Source of the DNA: Methylococcaceae bacterium NSM2-1 | GTDB lineage: Bacteria; Pseudomonadota; Gammaproteobacteria; Methylococcales; Methylomonadaceae | Assembly: GCA_002256705.1 (NCBI GenBank) | Contig: NQJI01000116.1 | Coordinates: 1-5,337 of the forward strand | Direction: 5' to 3' | DNA: 5,337 nt | Shown here: positions 1 through 5,337 of the stretch, piece after piece | Position numbering within the stretch: the first letter of the stretch is position 1 | Layout: the number at the start of each line of letters is the position of its first letter | Program-made: the position numbers and the translations under genes | The notes under the pieces: model-generated | Database searches by the model: none | What the model saw: the letters and a program-made list of their open reading frames with translations, nothing else | Told to the model about the DNA's origin: nothing

Positions 1-73
1 GTTTATCCACCTCTTCTGCCAAGGCGAAAGTCGCGATTAAGCCAAAAAAAAGGATAAGGAGGGTTCTGTTCAT
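1..73 (-). CDS. Exported protein of unknown function, N-terminal fragment
   Basis: Only the first 24 codons lie in the window. The reading starts at the ATG complementary to 71-73 and runs off the left edge. Seen directly: a typical Sec signal peptide, with Asn-Arg after Met, a hydrophobic core (TLLILFFGLIATF) and an Ala-Leu-Ala cleavage site before Glu-Glu at about residue 19/20. An AAGAGA purine stretch lies about 5 nt upstream of the start. The start is 55 bp downstream of the narK stop on the same strand with no intrinsic terminator between, so co-transcription with narK is likely. Inference: a periplasmic or outer-membrane protein. In such a place it could be a cytochrome, a nitrite reductase or an accessory protein, but the mature part is missing and no family can be named. 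This start was recognised from its signal peptide and ribosome binding site. Confidence 0.72.
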   Translation of the reverse strand, partial: MNRTLLILFFGLIATFALAEEVDK

Positions 74-128
74 TTTAGTCTCTTTGGTAAAAATGCAATG
101 CCTAATGATAAGTGCGTCGGCTAAGAAA

Positions 129-2813
129 TCAACATGGCATAGCTGCTTCTTTACGCGCGTAATTCAACCAGGTAATAGCGATACAAGTAATATAAAAAAA
201 GATGAAGCAGTAAAACGCCGCATCCGGCCTGCCTGTAATACTGATAGCCGTGCCGTAACTTTTGGGAATAAAAAACGCGCCATAAGCCGCGACCGCTGAA
301 CTGAAGCCCAACACCGCCGCCGCTTCTTTTGCTGCGTCTTTTCTTGCTTGAACCAACACTTCCGCCGCTTGTCCTTTCGCCGCACATAAACGCTCGGTCA
401 TAAAAATAACCGGAATCATACGGAAAGTGGAGCCGTTGCCTACACCTGTGGTGATAAATAGCAGCATAAACATCGCAAGAAAGCCCCAGAAATTGCCAAG
501 GCTCCCTTCAGAAGGCATGAAGTGCAATACACCAAACACCGCGGCTATCATAATGACAAAGTTCCACAATGTTACCCGCGCACCACCCAATTTATCAGCC
601 AGCCAACCGCCTACCGGTCTTACCAATGCCCCGACCAGCGGACCTAAAAAGGCGTACTGGGTCGGATTAACATCAGGAAACAAAATCTTGATCAGCATCG
701 GTAAACCCGCTGAATAACCGATAAATGAACCAAAAGTCCCGGTATAGAGCCAGCACATCAACCAATTGTGCTTGCGTTTGAAAATGATCGATTGCTCTTT
801 AAACGACGCTTTGGCCGAGGCAATGTCATTCATACCGAACCAGGCTGCTATGCTGGTCGCAATAATGAACGGCACCCAGATAAAACCGGCATTTTGTAGC
901 CAGATATTTTTAGTCACTTCGGCTTTAACCCAGAGTTGTGGATCGCCGCCCCATGAGCCGAATACACTTGCAGCGATAACCAGAGGCACCACGAACTGCA
1001 CAGTACTGACGCCCAGATTACCCAATCCGGCATTCAATCCCAGTGCGGTCCCTTTTTGAGACTGGGGATAGAAAAAGCTGATGTTCGCCATACTGGAAGC
1101 AAAGTTACCGCCGCCAAAACCGCACAACAAGGCTAATACGGCCATTAATAGGTACGGCGTTTCCGTATTTTGCACCGCAAAACCTATCCAGACTGATGGC
1201 AACAGCAACGAGGCGGTACTGATAGTCGTCCAGCGACGGCCGCCAAAAATCGGCACCATGAATGAATAGAAAATCCGTAAGGTCGCTCCGGATAATCCAG
1301 GCAAAGCCGCCAGCCAAAACAACTGGTCGGTGGTGTATTTAAAGCCAATGCTGGGCAAATTGATGACTACTACACTCCACACCATCCATACTGCGAATGA
1401 CAGTAATAAGGCAGGAATGCTGATCCACAAATTACGTGTGGCAATGCGCTTGCCTGTCTTTTCCCAAAAACTTTGGTCTTCGGGATTCCAGTCAGTAAGT
1501 ACCAATGAAGAAGGATGACTTAATTCCGGCAAGTAGGTGGAAATTTTTGCCAATTCAGGTACGACGCGGCGTTCCATGCGAACAATGGAGAAGTGCATCC
1601 AGGTCAAAGCAATCATCACCAGAACGAACAACAACATGAAACAACTGCTCCAGATACCGGTCAAATCGTTCAACATACCGAATGTCAACGGCAACAAGAA
1701 GCCGCCCAGACCGCCGATCATACCGACCGCGCCGCCCACTGCACCGACATTGCCGGGATAATAAACCGGAATATGTTTGTACACTGCCGCCTTGCCAAAC
1801 GACATAAACAGACCCAGCACAGACATCAGAAAGATAAAACCCACCGGGCCGATTGCCAGGCTAAAACTGATGTCGCCTTTGATCCCGTGCACCACATAAT
1901 CGGTAGGCGGATAGGACAGAAAAAAGGTGCAAATGGCGGCAACAATAAACGTCCAATACATGATCAACCGTGCGCCAAAACGGTCAGATAACCAGCCACC
2001 CAGTGCACGAAACAAACTGGCAAAAATGGAATATGACGCAGCCAGCATACCCGCTGCTTTAATATCAAAGCCGTAAGCGCCAACCAGATAACGAGGCAAC
2101 CAGAGTGCCAATGCAACAAAAGCACCAAATACGCAGAAGTAATACAGCGAAAACCGCCAAACCTGTATATTTTTAAGCGGTTCCAGTTGTTTCATAAACG
2201 AATCGGGCTTGGCACCCGATATGCGTCTGGCTTTAAGCATCGGTTCATCTTCACTGACAAACCAGAAAACTACCGCCATCAACAGCAAAGCCGCCCCCCA
2301 GATTTGCGCCACGGCGTGCCAGCCAAAAGCCACCATCACAAAAGGCGCTATGAATTTAGTGACTGCCGCGCCTACGTTGCCCAGACCGAAAATACCCAGT
2401 GCAGTGCCCTGCTTTTCTGTAGGAAACCAGCGCGAAGTATAGGCGATACCCACGGCAAACGAGCCACCAGCAACCCCGATACCTAATGCGGCCACCAAAT
2501 AGAGAAGGTAAGTGTCAACCGTAGTCAGCAGAAACGTAGATATAGCCGCCGTCACCATAACTATGGCATAAACAATACGGCCACCATACTGGTCACTCCA
2601 AATACCCAGTATCAATCGAATTAACGACCCGGAAAGAATAGGTGTGCCTACCAATAAACCGAATTCGGTTTCGCTTAAACCCAAGTCTTTCTGAATTTGT
2701 ATCCCGATAATGGAAAAGATAGTCCATACTGCAAAACAGGTGGTGAAGGCAACCGTGCTTAACCAGAGTGCCCGTGACTGTTGGCCGGGCGTGACGTTAT
2801 CGACAATAGACAT
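129..2813 (-). CDS. narK: Fused double-domain nitrate/nitrite transporter NarK (NarK1-NarK2 type)
   Basis: An inner-membrane major facilitator protein of 894 residues, about twice the usual NarK length (E. coli NarK is about 460). Two 12-helix units are joined by a hydrophilic linker at about residues 411-460. Unit 1 (about 15-410) is NarK1-like: Arg66 in TM2, GLGNVG at 143-148, Arg269 in TM8, and the Gly-rich nitrate signature GMIGGLGGFLLP at 364-375. Unit 2 (about 461-890) is NarK2-like, closer to E. coli NarK: Arg513 in TM2, AGLGNLG at 595-601, Arg732 in TM8, GNGSTFRMIPVIF at about 793-805, a cytoplasmic insertion at 806-830, then LGFSSAVAAYGAFFIPK at 835-851. The four arginines match the paired TM2/TM8 substrate-binding arginines of NarK. 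In Paracoccus the equivalent fusion is described as a proton-linked nitrate importer plus a nitrate/nitrite antiporter; the same roles are inferred here. The ATG start has AAGGA 5 nt upstream. It is divergent from nsrR. Confidence 0.95.
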   Translation of the reverse strand: MSIVDNVTPGQQSRALWLSTVAFTTCFAVWTIFSIIGIQIQKDLGLSETEFGLLVGTPILSGSLIRLILGIWSDQYGGRIVYAIVMVTAAISTFLLTTVDTYLLYLVAALGIGVAGGSFAVGIAYTSRWFPTEKQGTALGIFGLGNVGAAVTKFIAPFVMVAFGWHAVAQIWGAALLLMAVVFWFVSEDEPMLKARRISGAKPDSFMKQLEPLKNIQVWRFSLYYFCVFGAFVALALWLPRYLVGAYGFDIKAAGMLAASYSIFASLFRALGGWLSDRFGARLIMYWTFIVAAICTFFLSYPPTDYVVHGIKGDISFSLAIGPVGFIFLMSVLGLFMSFGKAAVYKHIPVYYPGNVGAVGGAVGMIGGLGGFLLPLTFGMLNDLTGIWSSCFMLLFVLVMIALTWMHFSIVRMERRVVPELAKISTYLPELSHPSSLVLTDWNPEDQSFWEKTGKRIATRNLWISIPALLLSFAVWMVWSVVVINLPSIGFKYTTDQLFWLAALPGLSGATLRIFYSFMVPIFGGRRWTTISTASLLLPSVWIGFAVQNTETPYLLMAVLALLCGFGGGNFASSMANISFFYPQSQKGTALGLNAGLGNLGVSTVQFVVPLVIAASVFGSWGGDPQLWVKAEVTKNIWLQNAGFIWVPFIIATSIAAWFGMNDIASAKASFKEQSIIFKRKHNWLMCWLYTGTFGSFIGYSAGLPMLIKILFPDVNPTQYAFLGPLVGALVRPVGGWLADKLGGARVTLWNFVIMIAAVFGVLHFMPSEGSLGNFWGFLAMFMLLFITTGVGNGSTFRMIPVIFMTERLCAAKGQAAEVLVQARKDAAKEAAAVLGFSSAVAAYGAFFIPKSYGTAISITGRPDAAFYCFIFFYITCIAITWLNYARKEAAMPC

Positions 2814-2903
2814 AATAATCCTTGCTTGCGCGTTAAACGATTTGAGCTTTTACTGCGATATCCTGACAACACCGCATCTCACCCTTGTGAAAGGCAGGCT
2901 TGC

Positions 2904-2932
2904 GCTATAATTTCAGAGAAATTAGTTATTAA
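2904..2932 (-). promoter_or_regulatory. Candidate narK promoter
   Basis: On the minus strand, TTAATA (complement of 2927-2932) and TATAGC (complement of 2904-2909) are separated by 17 bp, and each matches 4 of 6 positions of the sigma-70 boxes. This would give a leader of roughly 85 nt before the narK start. The boxes are weak, so an activator or another start point is quite possible. I saw no good FNR or NarL site at the expected distance. The spacer between the boxes is filled by the palindrome at 2908-2924. Confidence 0.35.
2908..2924. promoter_or_regulatory. Perfect 7-3-7 palindrome, operator-like
   Basis: TAATTTC and GAAATTA are exact reverse complements separated by AGA. The 17-bp element lies inside the candidate narK promoter. 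It also touches a plus-strand TATAAT at 2906-2911, which has a TTGTGA 15 bp upstream (2885-2890) and might be a second start for nsrR. The sequence does not match the NsrR, FNR or NarL consensus as I know them. The symmetry and position suggest a dimeric regulator site, but the protein that binds it is unknown. Confidence 0.45.
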
Positions 2933-2964
2933 GAATATACAATTTCACTAAAAGATATATTCTT
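2931..2964. repeat. 9-bp perfect inverted repeat overlapping the NsrR operator
   Basis: AAGAATATA (2931-2939) is the exact reverse complement of TATATTCTT (2956-2964), with a 16-nt spacer. The right arm lies within the NsrR operator at 2952-2974. The left arm resembles an NsrR half-site (AAGAT-TAT), so this could be an extra half-site that allows looping or cooperative binding between the two divergent promoters. AT-rich composition raises the chance of a fortuitous match. Confidence 0.45.
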
Positions 2965-2974
2965 GATACATCTT
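2952..2974. promoter_or_regulatory. NsrR operator (11-1-11 inverted repeat)
   Basis: The left half is AAGATATATTC and the right half TGATACATCTT, separated by a single T. The reverse complement of the right half, AAGATGTATCA, agrees with the left half at 8 of 11 positions. Both halves agree well with the known NsrR half-site, approximately AAGATGYATTT, in the known 11-1-11 arrangement. The site ends 32 bp before the nsrR start and lies just upstream of a TATAAT, so bound NsrR would block nsrR transcription (autoregulation, inferred). It is also about 140 bp upstream of the narK start, so it may affect that gene as well. Confidence 0.75.
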
Positions 2975-2978
2975 ATAC

Positions 2979-2984
2979 TATAAT
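2979..2984 (+). promoter_or_regulatory. Candidate -10 box for nsrR
   Basis: A perfect TATAAT follows the NsrR operator by 4 bp and would start transcription near 2991, just before the AGGGA ribosome binding site at 2993-2997. No good -35 box exists at 16-18 bp upstream; that position falls inside the operator (TATATT at 2956-2961). The leader would be very short. A second TATAAT at 2906-2911 is an alternative. Confidence 0.4.
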
Positions 2985-3006
2985 TCTTTTTCAGGGACCA
3001 AGCAAC

Positions 3007-3456
3007 ATGCAAATTACCAGCTATACGGATTACGCACTCAGAGTATTGATTTATCTGGCAATGTCATCGAACAGGCAGACCACTATTACGGAAATAGCTG
3101 ATTTTTATAATATTTCCAGAAATCATTTGGTGAAAGTTGTTCATCAACTGGGTAGCAAAGGTTTTGTTAGAACAACACGTGGTAAAGGTGGTGGCTTATC
3201 ATTGCAGCATCCTCCGGAGATGATAAGCATTGGTGAAGTGGTACGCAGCATGGAAAGTCATTTTAACTGGGTAGAATGTTTTGATCCGGCCCAGCAACAC
3301 TGCCGATTGCTACCAGGTTGCGGTTTAAAGCAGTTATTAGGACGCGCCGGAGATGCCTATTTACAAGTGCTGGATGCAGCAACTCTGGCAGATCTGTTGT
3401 CTGGCACAGTGACTGTTGAACTACCGCGGAAGGAAACGAGTGACAACTTAAAATAA
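3007..3456 (+). CDS. nsrR: NsrR, nitric-oxide-sensing Rrf2-family transcriptional repressor
   Basis: A cytoplasmic DNA-binding protein of 149 residues, the normal length for NsrR. The N-terminus MQITSYTDYALRVLIYLA is the Rrf2/NsrR signature. A winged helix-turn-helix covers about 24-66, with ISRNHLVKVVHQL as recognition region and RGKGGGLSL as wing. The ECF...C...PGCGLK segment carries Cys91, Cys99 and Cys105. Together with Asp8 these are the expected ligands of the iron-sulfur cluster that reacts with NO (known from structural work on Streptomyces NsrR). Arg12 is also present. The cysteine spacing is X7 then X5. NO damage to the cluster releases DNA and derepresses NO-detoxification or denitrification genes. 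The ATG at 3007 has AGGGA 9 nt upstream. It is divergent from narK, with an NsrR operator in its own promoter, so self-regulation is likely. IscR and RsrR are related alternatives, but the residue pattern and adjacent operator favour NsrR. Confidence 0.93.
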   Translation: MQITSYTDYALRVLIYLAMSSNRQTTITEIADFYNISRNHLVKVVHQLGSKGFVRTTRGKGGGLSLQHPPEMISIGEVVRSMESHFNWVECFDPAQQHCRLLPGCGLKQLLGRAGDAYLQVLDAATLADLLSGTVTVELPRKETSDNLK

Positions 3457-3559
3457 AGGGGTTATCCATAATAATGTTGTGTGGCACCATCATAGTATCG
3501 CCCCGGATGAAATGAAGTTTGCATAAAAATCGATGAAAGTGCAGTCCGTCGTGTGCTAA

Positions 3560-3578
3560 TGGGGATAGGTATCTGCAC
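3560..3578 (+). repeat. Imperfect direct repeat, copy 1
   Basis: TGGGGAT, AGGT, three variable bases and TGCAC occur here in order, and again at 3900-3919 with one extra T. Sixteen positions agree between the copies. This copy lies within a weak hairpin formed by TGTGC (3552-3556) and GCACA (3575-3579). It may be a decayed copy of the dispersed element whose better preserved form lies at 3878-3935, or chance. Confidence 0.3.
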
Positions 3579-3823
3579 AACTCGTCATGCAGCAGGGATT
3601 CACGACAGGCTAAGTAATCGTTCAAAAGCCATTTAACATTTTTAAACGTTAAGACGTAAATAAATGTGGTGTTTTTATCTTTGCGAGCTTCGTGTCTAGG
3701 CGGTGCATTTTTGTTAAAAGACTATTAACTACCTACTTATCGTACCTGCCTCCCTTCGGGTTAATGCAAATCTGTTCAAGATTGATTTGTGGCGGACTCG
3801 TTAGGGCGCGAAGCGAATCGAGA

Positions 3824-3837
3824 AGCCATGAATGGCT
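3824..3837. repeat. Short palindrome AGCCAT-GA-ATGGCT
   Basis: Two exact 6-bp arms flank a GA dinucleotide. As RNA it could form a 4-bp stem with a UGAA loop. It follows a GCGCGAAGCGAATCG-like segment (3806-3820) of the kind often seen in dispersed intergenic repeats of proteobacteria, and precedes the two REP-like hairpins. It is probably part of a composite repeat. Confidence 0.35.
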
Positions 3838-3877
3838 ATGCCAAATCGGACCACATGGGGCTGCGAATACACGTAAG

Positions 3878-3902
3878 CCGGATAAGCAAAAGGCGTATCT
3901 GG
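3878..3902 (+). repeat. REP-like imperfect hairpin, unit 1
   Basis: CCGGATA (3878-3884) pairs with TATCTGG (3896-3902), 6 of 7 positions matching (the seventh a possible G-T pair), around an 11-nt loop AGCAAAAGGCG. The pattern CCGGATAAGC...GCG.ATC.GG resembles REP/BIME-type palindromes widespread in gammaproteobacterial intergenic regions. Only one copy is in the window, so repetition in the genome is inferred. Confidence 0.45.
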
Positions 3903-3919
3903 GGATTAGGTGGATGCAC
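3900..3919 (+). repeat. Imperfect direct repeat, copy 2
   Basis: TGGGGATTAGGT followed by GGA and TGCAC matches copy 1 at 3560-3578 apart from one inserted T and the three variable bases. It overlaps the end of REP-like unit 1 and the left arm of unit 2. Confidence 0.3.
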
Positions 3920-3935
3920 GTTATTTATCAACCTA
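3907..3935 (-). repeat. REP-like imperfect hairpin, unit 2, inverted
   Basis: TAGGTGGAT (3907-3915) and ATCAACCTA (3927-3935) pair at 8 of 9 positions around an 11-nt loop. Read on the minus strand the core GATAAATAACGTGCATC resembles the core of unit 1 (GATAAGCAAAAGGCGTATC), so the two units look like related elements in opposite orientation 4 bp apart, as in BIME-type pairs. The unit ends 49 bp before the porin start. It has no T-tract, so it is not a normal terminator. Confidence 0.45.
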
Positions 3936-3984
3936 CCGACTACTAAGAACAAACAGTTTATTTCAATAAATACATGAGGGCTAT

Positions 3985-5274
3985 ATGCTAAAAAAATCAA
4001 AAATAATTGTATTGCCCATTGCACTATTGAGTATTCATATAACAACTTCATATGCATTTGCTGATGATGTTACGAAATCTGTCGAAGATGCACTAAAGTT
4101 CGGGAATGGGGGTGCAGTAAAATTTGATTTGAACTATCGTTACGAAAACGTTAATCAGGACAACGTCACGAATCCACAACTTTATGGGAAACCTCTACCC
4201 GTCGCAATACAGCCAATAACCGCCAACGCCAATACCGTGCGCTTGCGATTAGGTCTGCTTTCTCCGGTATTTCATGGCCTCCAAGGCTATGCCGAATACC
4301 AAGGCGTCTACGCCATGCAATCGGATTACAACAGTACAAGAAACGACAAAACCCAATATTCCACAATTCCTGATCCTTACGAAAACGAACTTGATCAACT
4401 ATGGCTCAGTTATGCCGGTATACCGGATACAATTATTAAGGGAGGAAGGCAACGCATCAAATTCGATGACGACCGATTTATCGGCAACGTGGGCTGGCGT
4501 CAACTAGAGCAGACCTATGATTCAGCGTTAATCACCAACAAATCGATTAAAAATCTGACTATTAATGCCGGTTATATCGGCAGGGTAAAAACGTTCACGG
4601 CCACGACCGAAGGCATTACAGCACCGATAGTCAATGCCAATTATAATTTTGGTGATTACGGCAATCTGATCGGTTATGGTTACTGGCTTGATTTTACTGA
4701 TCCAGGCGCAAACGCCGTTTATTTCAAATCAAACCAGAGCTACGGTCTCCGCTTCGTTAATAGTGAAAAACCCATGAAATTCCATGAACACTATAGTTTT
4801 CTTTACACCGCCGAATGGAGTATCCAATCGAATTTCCAAAACAGCCCAAAAAACTACACGGTAAACCGCTACAATCTGATGGGCGGCTTTACCGCTTATA
4901 TGTTCTCCTTTCAAGGCGCGATGGAGCAACTAGACGGGGCCGGTAAAAATCAAACATTTGTTACCCCACTGGGTACAAACCATGCGTTCCAGGGTTGGGC
5001 GGACATATTTGTGATTCCAGCTGACAATGGGGTTCGTGATGTATTTGGTACAATGAATGCAAAACTGGACAACGACAGCATAATATTATCCGCTATTTAC
5101 CATAATTTTTATGATGACACCGGGAATATTCATTACGGTAAGGAATGGGATTTTTCAGCGCTCAAGAAATTCGGCAAGCATTATTCGCTATTAGCGAAAT
5201 ATGCCTATTATGATGCGGATCAATACAATACTGATACCCAGAAAATCTGGTTACAAGGCAATATAAGCTTCTAA
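3985..5274 (+). CDS. Outer-membrane beta-barrel porin, alginate-export (AlgE-like) family
   Basis: A 429-residue protein. The signal peptide has Lys-Lys-Ser-Lys, a hydrophobic stretch (IIVLPIALLSIHI) and a likely cut after Ala-Phe-Ala at residue 26, before Asp-Asp. The mature chain is full of alternating aromatic/polar strands (FDLNYRYEN, TVRLRLGLL, LIGYGYWLDF, YSLLAKYAYYD) and ends in Phe, the usual C-terminal signal for barrel assembly. The central GGRQRIKFDDDRFIG and GWRQLEQTYDS (153-180) and the later TPLGTNHAFQGWADIF (327-342) match the pattern I associate with the alginate-export porin family; many members have no link to alginate. Transport of a small anion or sugar is inferred, and its position near narK and nsrR would fit nitrate or nitrite passage, but nothing in the sequence proves the substrate. 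GAGGG lies 4 nt before the ATG. The gene continues, 49 bp later, into another gene on the same strand. Confidence 0.82.
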   Translation: MLKKSKIIVLPIALLSIHITTSYAFADDVTKSVEDALKFGNGGAVKFDLNYRYENVNQDNVTNPQLYGKPLPVAIQPITANANTVRLRLGLLSPVFHGLQGYAEYQGVYAMQSDYNSTRNDKTQYSTIPDPYENELDQLWLSYAGIPDTIIKGGRQRIKFDDDRFIGNVGWRQLEQTYDSALITNKSIKNLTINAGYIGRVKTFTATTEGITAPIVNANYNFGDYGNLIGYGYWLDFTDPGANAVYFKSNQSYGLRFVNSEKPMKFHEHYSFLYTAEWSIQSNFQNSPKNYTVNRYNLMGGFTAYMFSFQGAMEQLDGAGKNQTFVTPLGTNHAFQGWADIFVIPADNGVRDVFGTMNAKLDNDSIILSAIYHNFYDDTGNIHYGKEWDFSALKKFGKHYSLLAKYAYYDADQYNTDTQKIWLQGNISF

Positions 5275-5279
5275 AGCTT
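5265..5279. repeat. Short inverted repeat across the porin stop codon
   Basis: AAGCTT occurs twice, separated by CTA, so the arms also form a 6-bp stem with a 3-nt loop that includes the TAA stop. There is no T-run after it, so it is at best a weak transcript-end or stability element and may be chance. Confidence 0.25.
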
Positions 5280-5323
5280 ACCATTTGTACCGGAACAGCT
5301 CACTAGTCACGAGGATTTGAACA

Positions 5324-5337
5324 ATGTCACTTTATTG
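5324..5337 (+). CDS. Start of a downstream gene, truncated by the window edge
   Basis: An ATG preceded by GAGG 9 nt upstream (5311-5314) opens a frame reading Met-Ser-Leu-Tyr before the right edge. It lies 49 bp after the porin stop on the same strand with no clear terminator between, which suggests an operon with the porin. Too little is present to name a family, and the start itself rests only on the ribosome binding site and spacing. Confidence 0.5.

Larger units (their letters stand above)
3457..3984. other. 528-bp intergenic region without a convincing gene
   Basis: No reading frame here has a good ribosome binding site, family resemblance or convincing length. The stretch 3509-3636 is open on the plus strand for roughly 40 codons but has no sensible start (its first ATG is at about 3559), and I recognise nothing in it. 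No T-tailed intrinsic terminator is evident after nsrR. The right half (3824-3935) is rich in short inverted repeats, listed separately. The last part (3940-3984) is AT-rich leader for the porin gene, with a GAGGG ribosome binding site at 3976-3980. The porin promoter must lie in this region but I could not fix it. Confidence 0.6.

Noticed and set aside
1593..1991. 132-codon plus-strand frame inside narK
   Set aside because: It is antisense to narK; its His/Gln/Thr-rich product is typical of a shadow frame of a membrane-protein gene.
2963..2976. Possible FNR/Anr box beginning TTGAT
   Set aside because: The second half does not fit ATCAA at the required 4-bp spacing, and the bases are better explained by the NsrR operator.
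3548..3606. GTCGTG and CACGAC as arms of a long hairpin
   Set aside because: Six-base arms 47 bp apart are expected by chance in a region of this size.
3263..3625. 120-codon open frame on the minus strand overlapping the 3' end of nsrR
   Set aside because: Over half of it is antisense to the well-supported nsrR, it has no convincing ribosome binding site, and its His/Leu/Cys-rich product resembles no family I know.
3633..3652. TTAAC/GTTAA inverted repeat as a terminator for nsrR
   Set aside because: The stem is only 5 AT-rich base pairs, it lies almost 180 bp after the stop, and it lacks a following T-run.
3778..3788. AAGATTGATTT, an NsrR half-site-like match upstream of the porin
   Set aside because: It is a lone half-site about 200 bp from the porin start with no symmetric partner; 9 of 11 matches in AT-rich DNA is weak evidence.
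3692..3946. 84-codon plus-strand frame in the intergenic region, with a shorter overlapping frame at 3789-3977
   Set aside because: The translation runs through the palindromes and REP-like hairpins, there is no good ribosome binding site, and the composition looks like translated repeat DNA.

Overview
The window looks like part of a nitrate/nitric-oxide respiration locus from a proteobacterium of moderate GC content. My best guess is a gammaproteobacterium of the methanotroph type (Methylococcales). That guess rests on overall protein style and gene company, not on any marker gene, so treat the taxonomy as inference. Three complete genes and the starts of two more are visible, separated by one compact divergent control region and one long gene-free stretch.

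Left part, minus strand (1-2813): a double-length nitrate/nitrite transporter, narK, 894 residues. It joins a NarK1-like and a NarK2-like major facilitator unit in one chain. It is followed after 55 bp by the first 24 codons of a gene for an exported protein that runs off the left edge. The two are probably co-transcribed.

Divergent control region (2814-3006): this separates narK from nsrR. It holds a convincing 11-1-11 NsrR operator (2952-2974), an overlapping perfect 9-bp inverted repeat (2931-2964) and a separate perfect 7-3-7 palindrome (2908-2924) that I cannot assign. The last sits exactly between plausible -35 and -10 elements of narK.

Centre, plus strand (3007-3456): nsrR, an Rrf2-family, nitric-oxide-sensing iron-sulfur repressor. 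It keeps Asp8 and three cysteines for the cluster. A 528-bp region without a convincing gene follows (3457-3984). It carries degenerate repeats, including two adjacent REP-like imperfect hairpins and an imperfect direct repeat.

Right part, plus strand (3985-5274): an outer-membrane beta-barrel protein of the alginate-export (AlgE-like) porin type with a clear signal peptide. Forty-nine bases later another gene begins behind a good ribosome binding site, and it is cut off by the right edge.

Working model (inference): the porin could pass small solutes across the outer membrane, NarK exchanges or imports nitrate and exports nitrite at the inner membrane, and NsrR adjusts expression to nitric oxide made from that nitrite. 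No CRISPR array, tRNA, rRNA or transposase gene is visible. I found no clearly new defence or mobile system. The most unexplained signals are the 7-3-7 palindrome and the repeat-bearing intergenic region.
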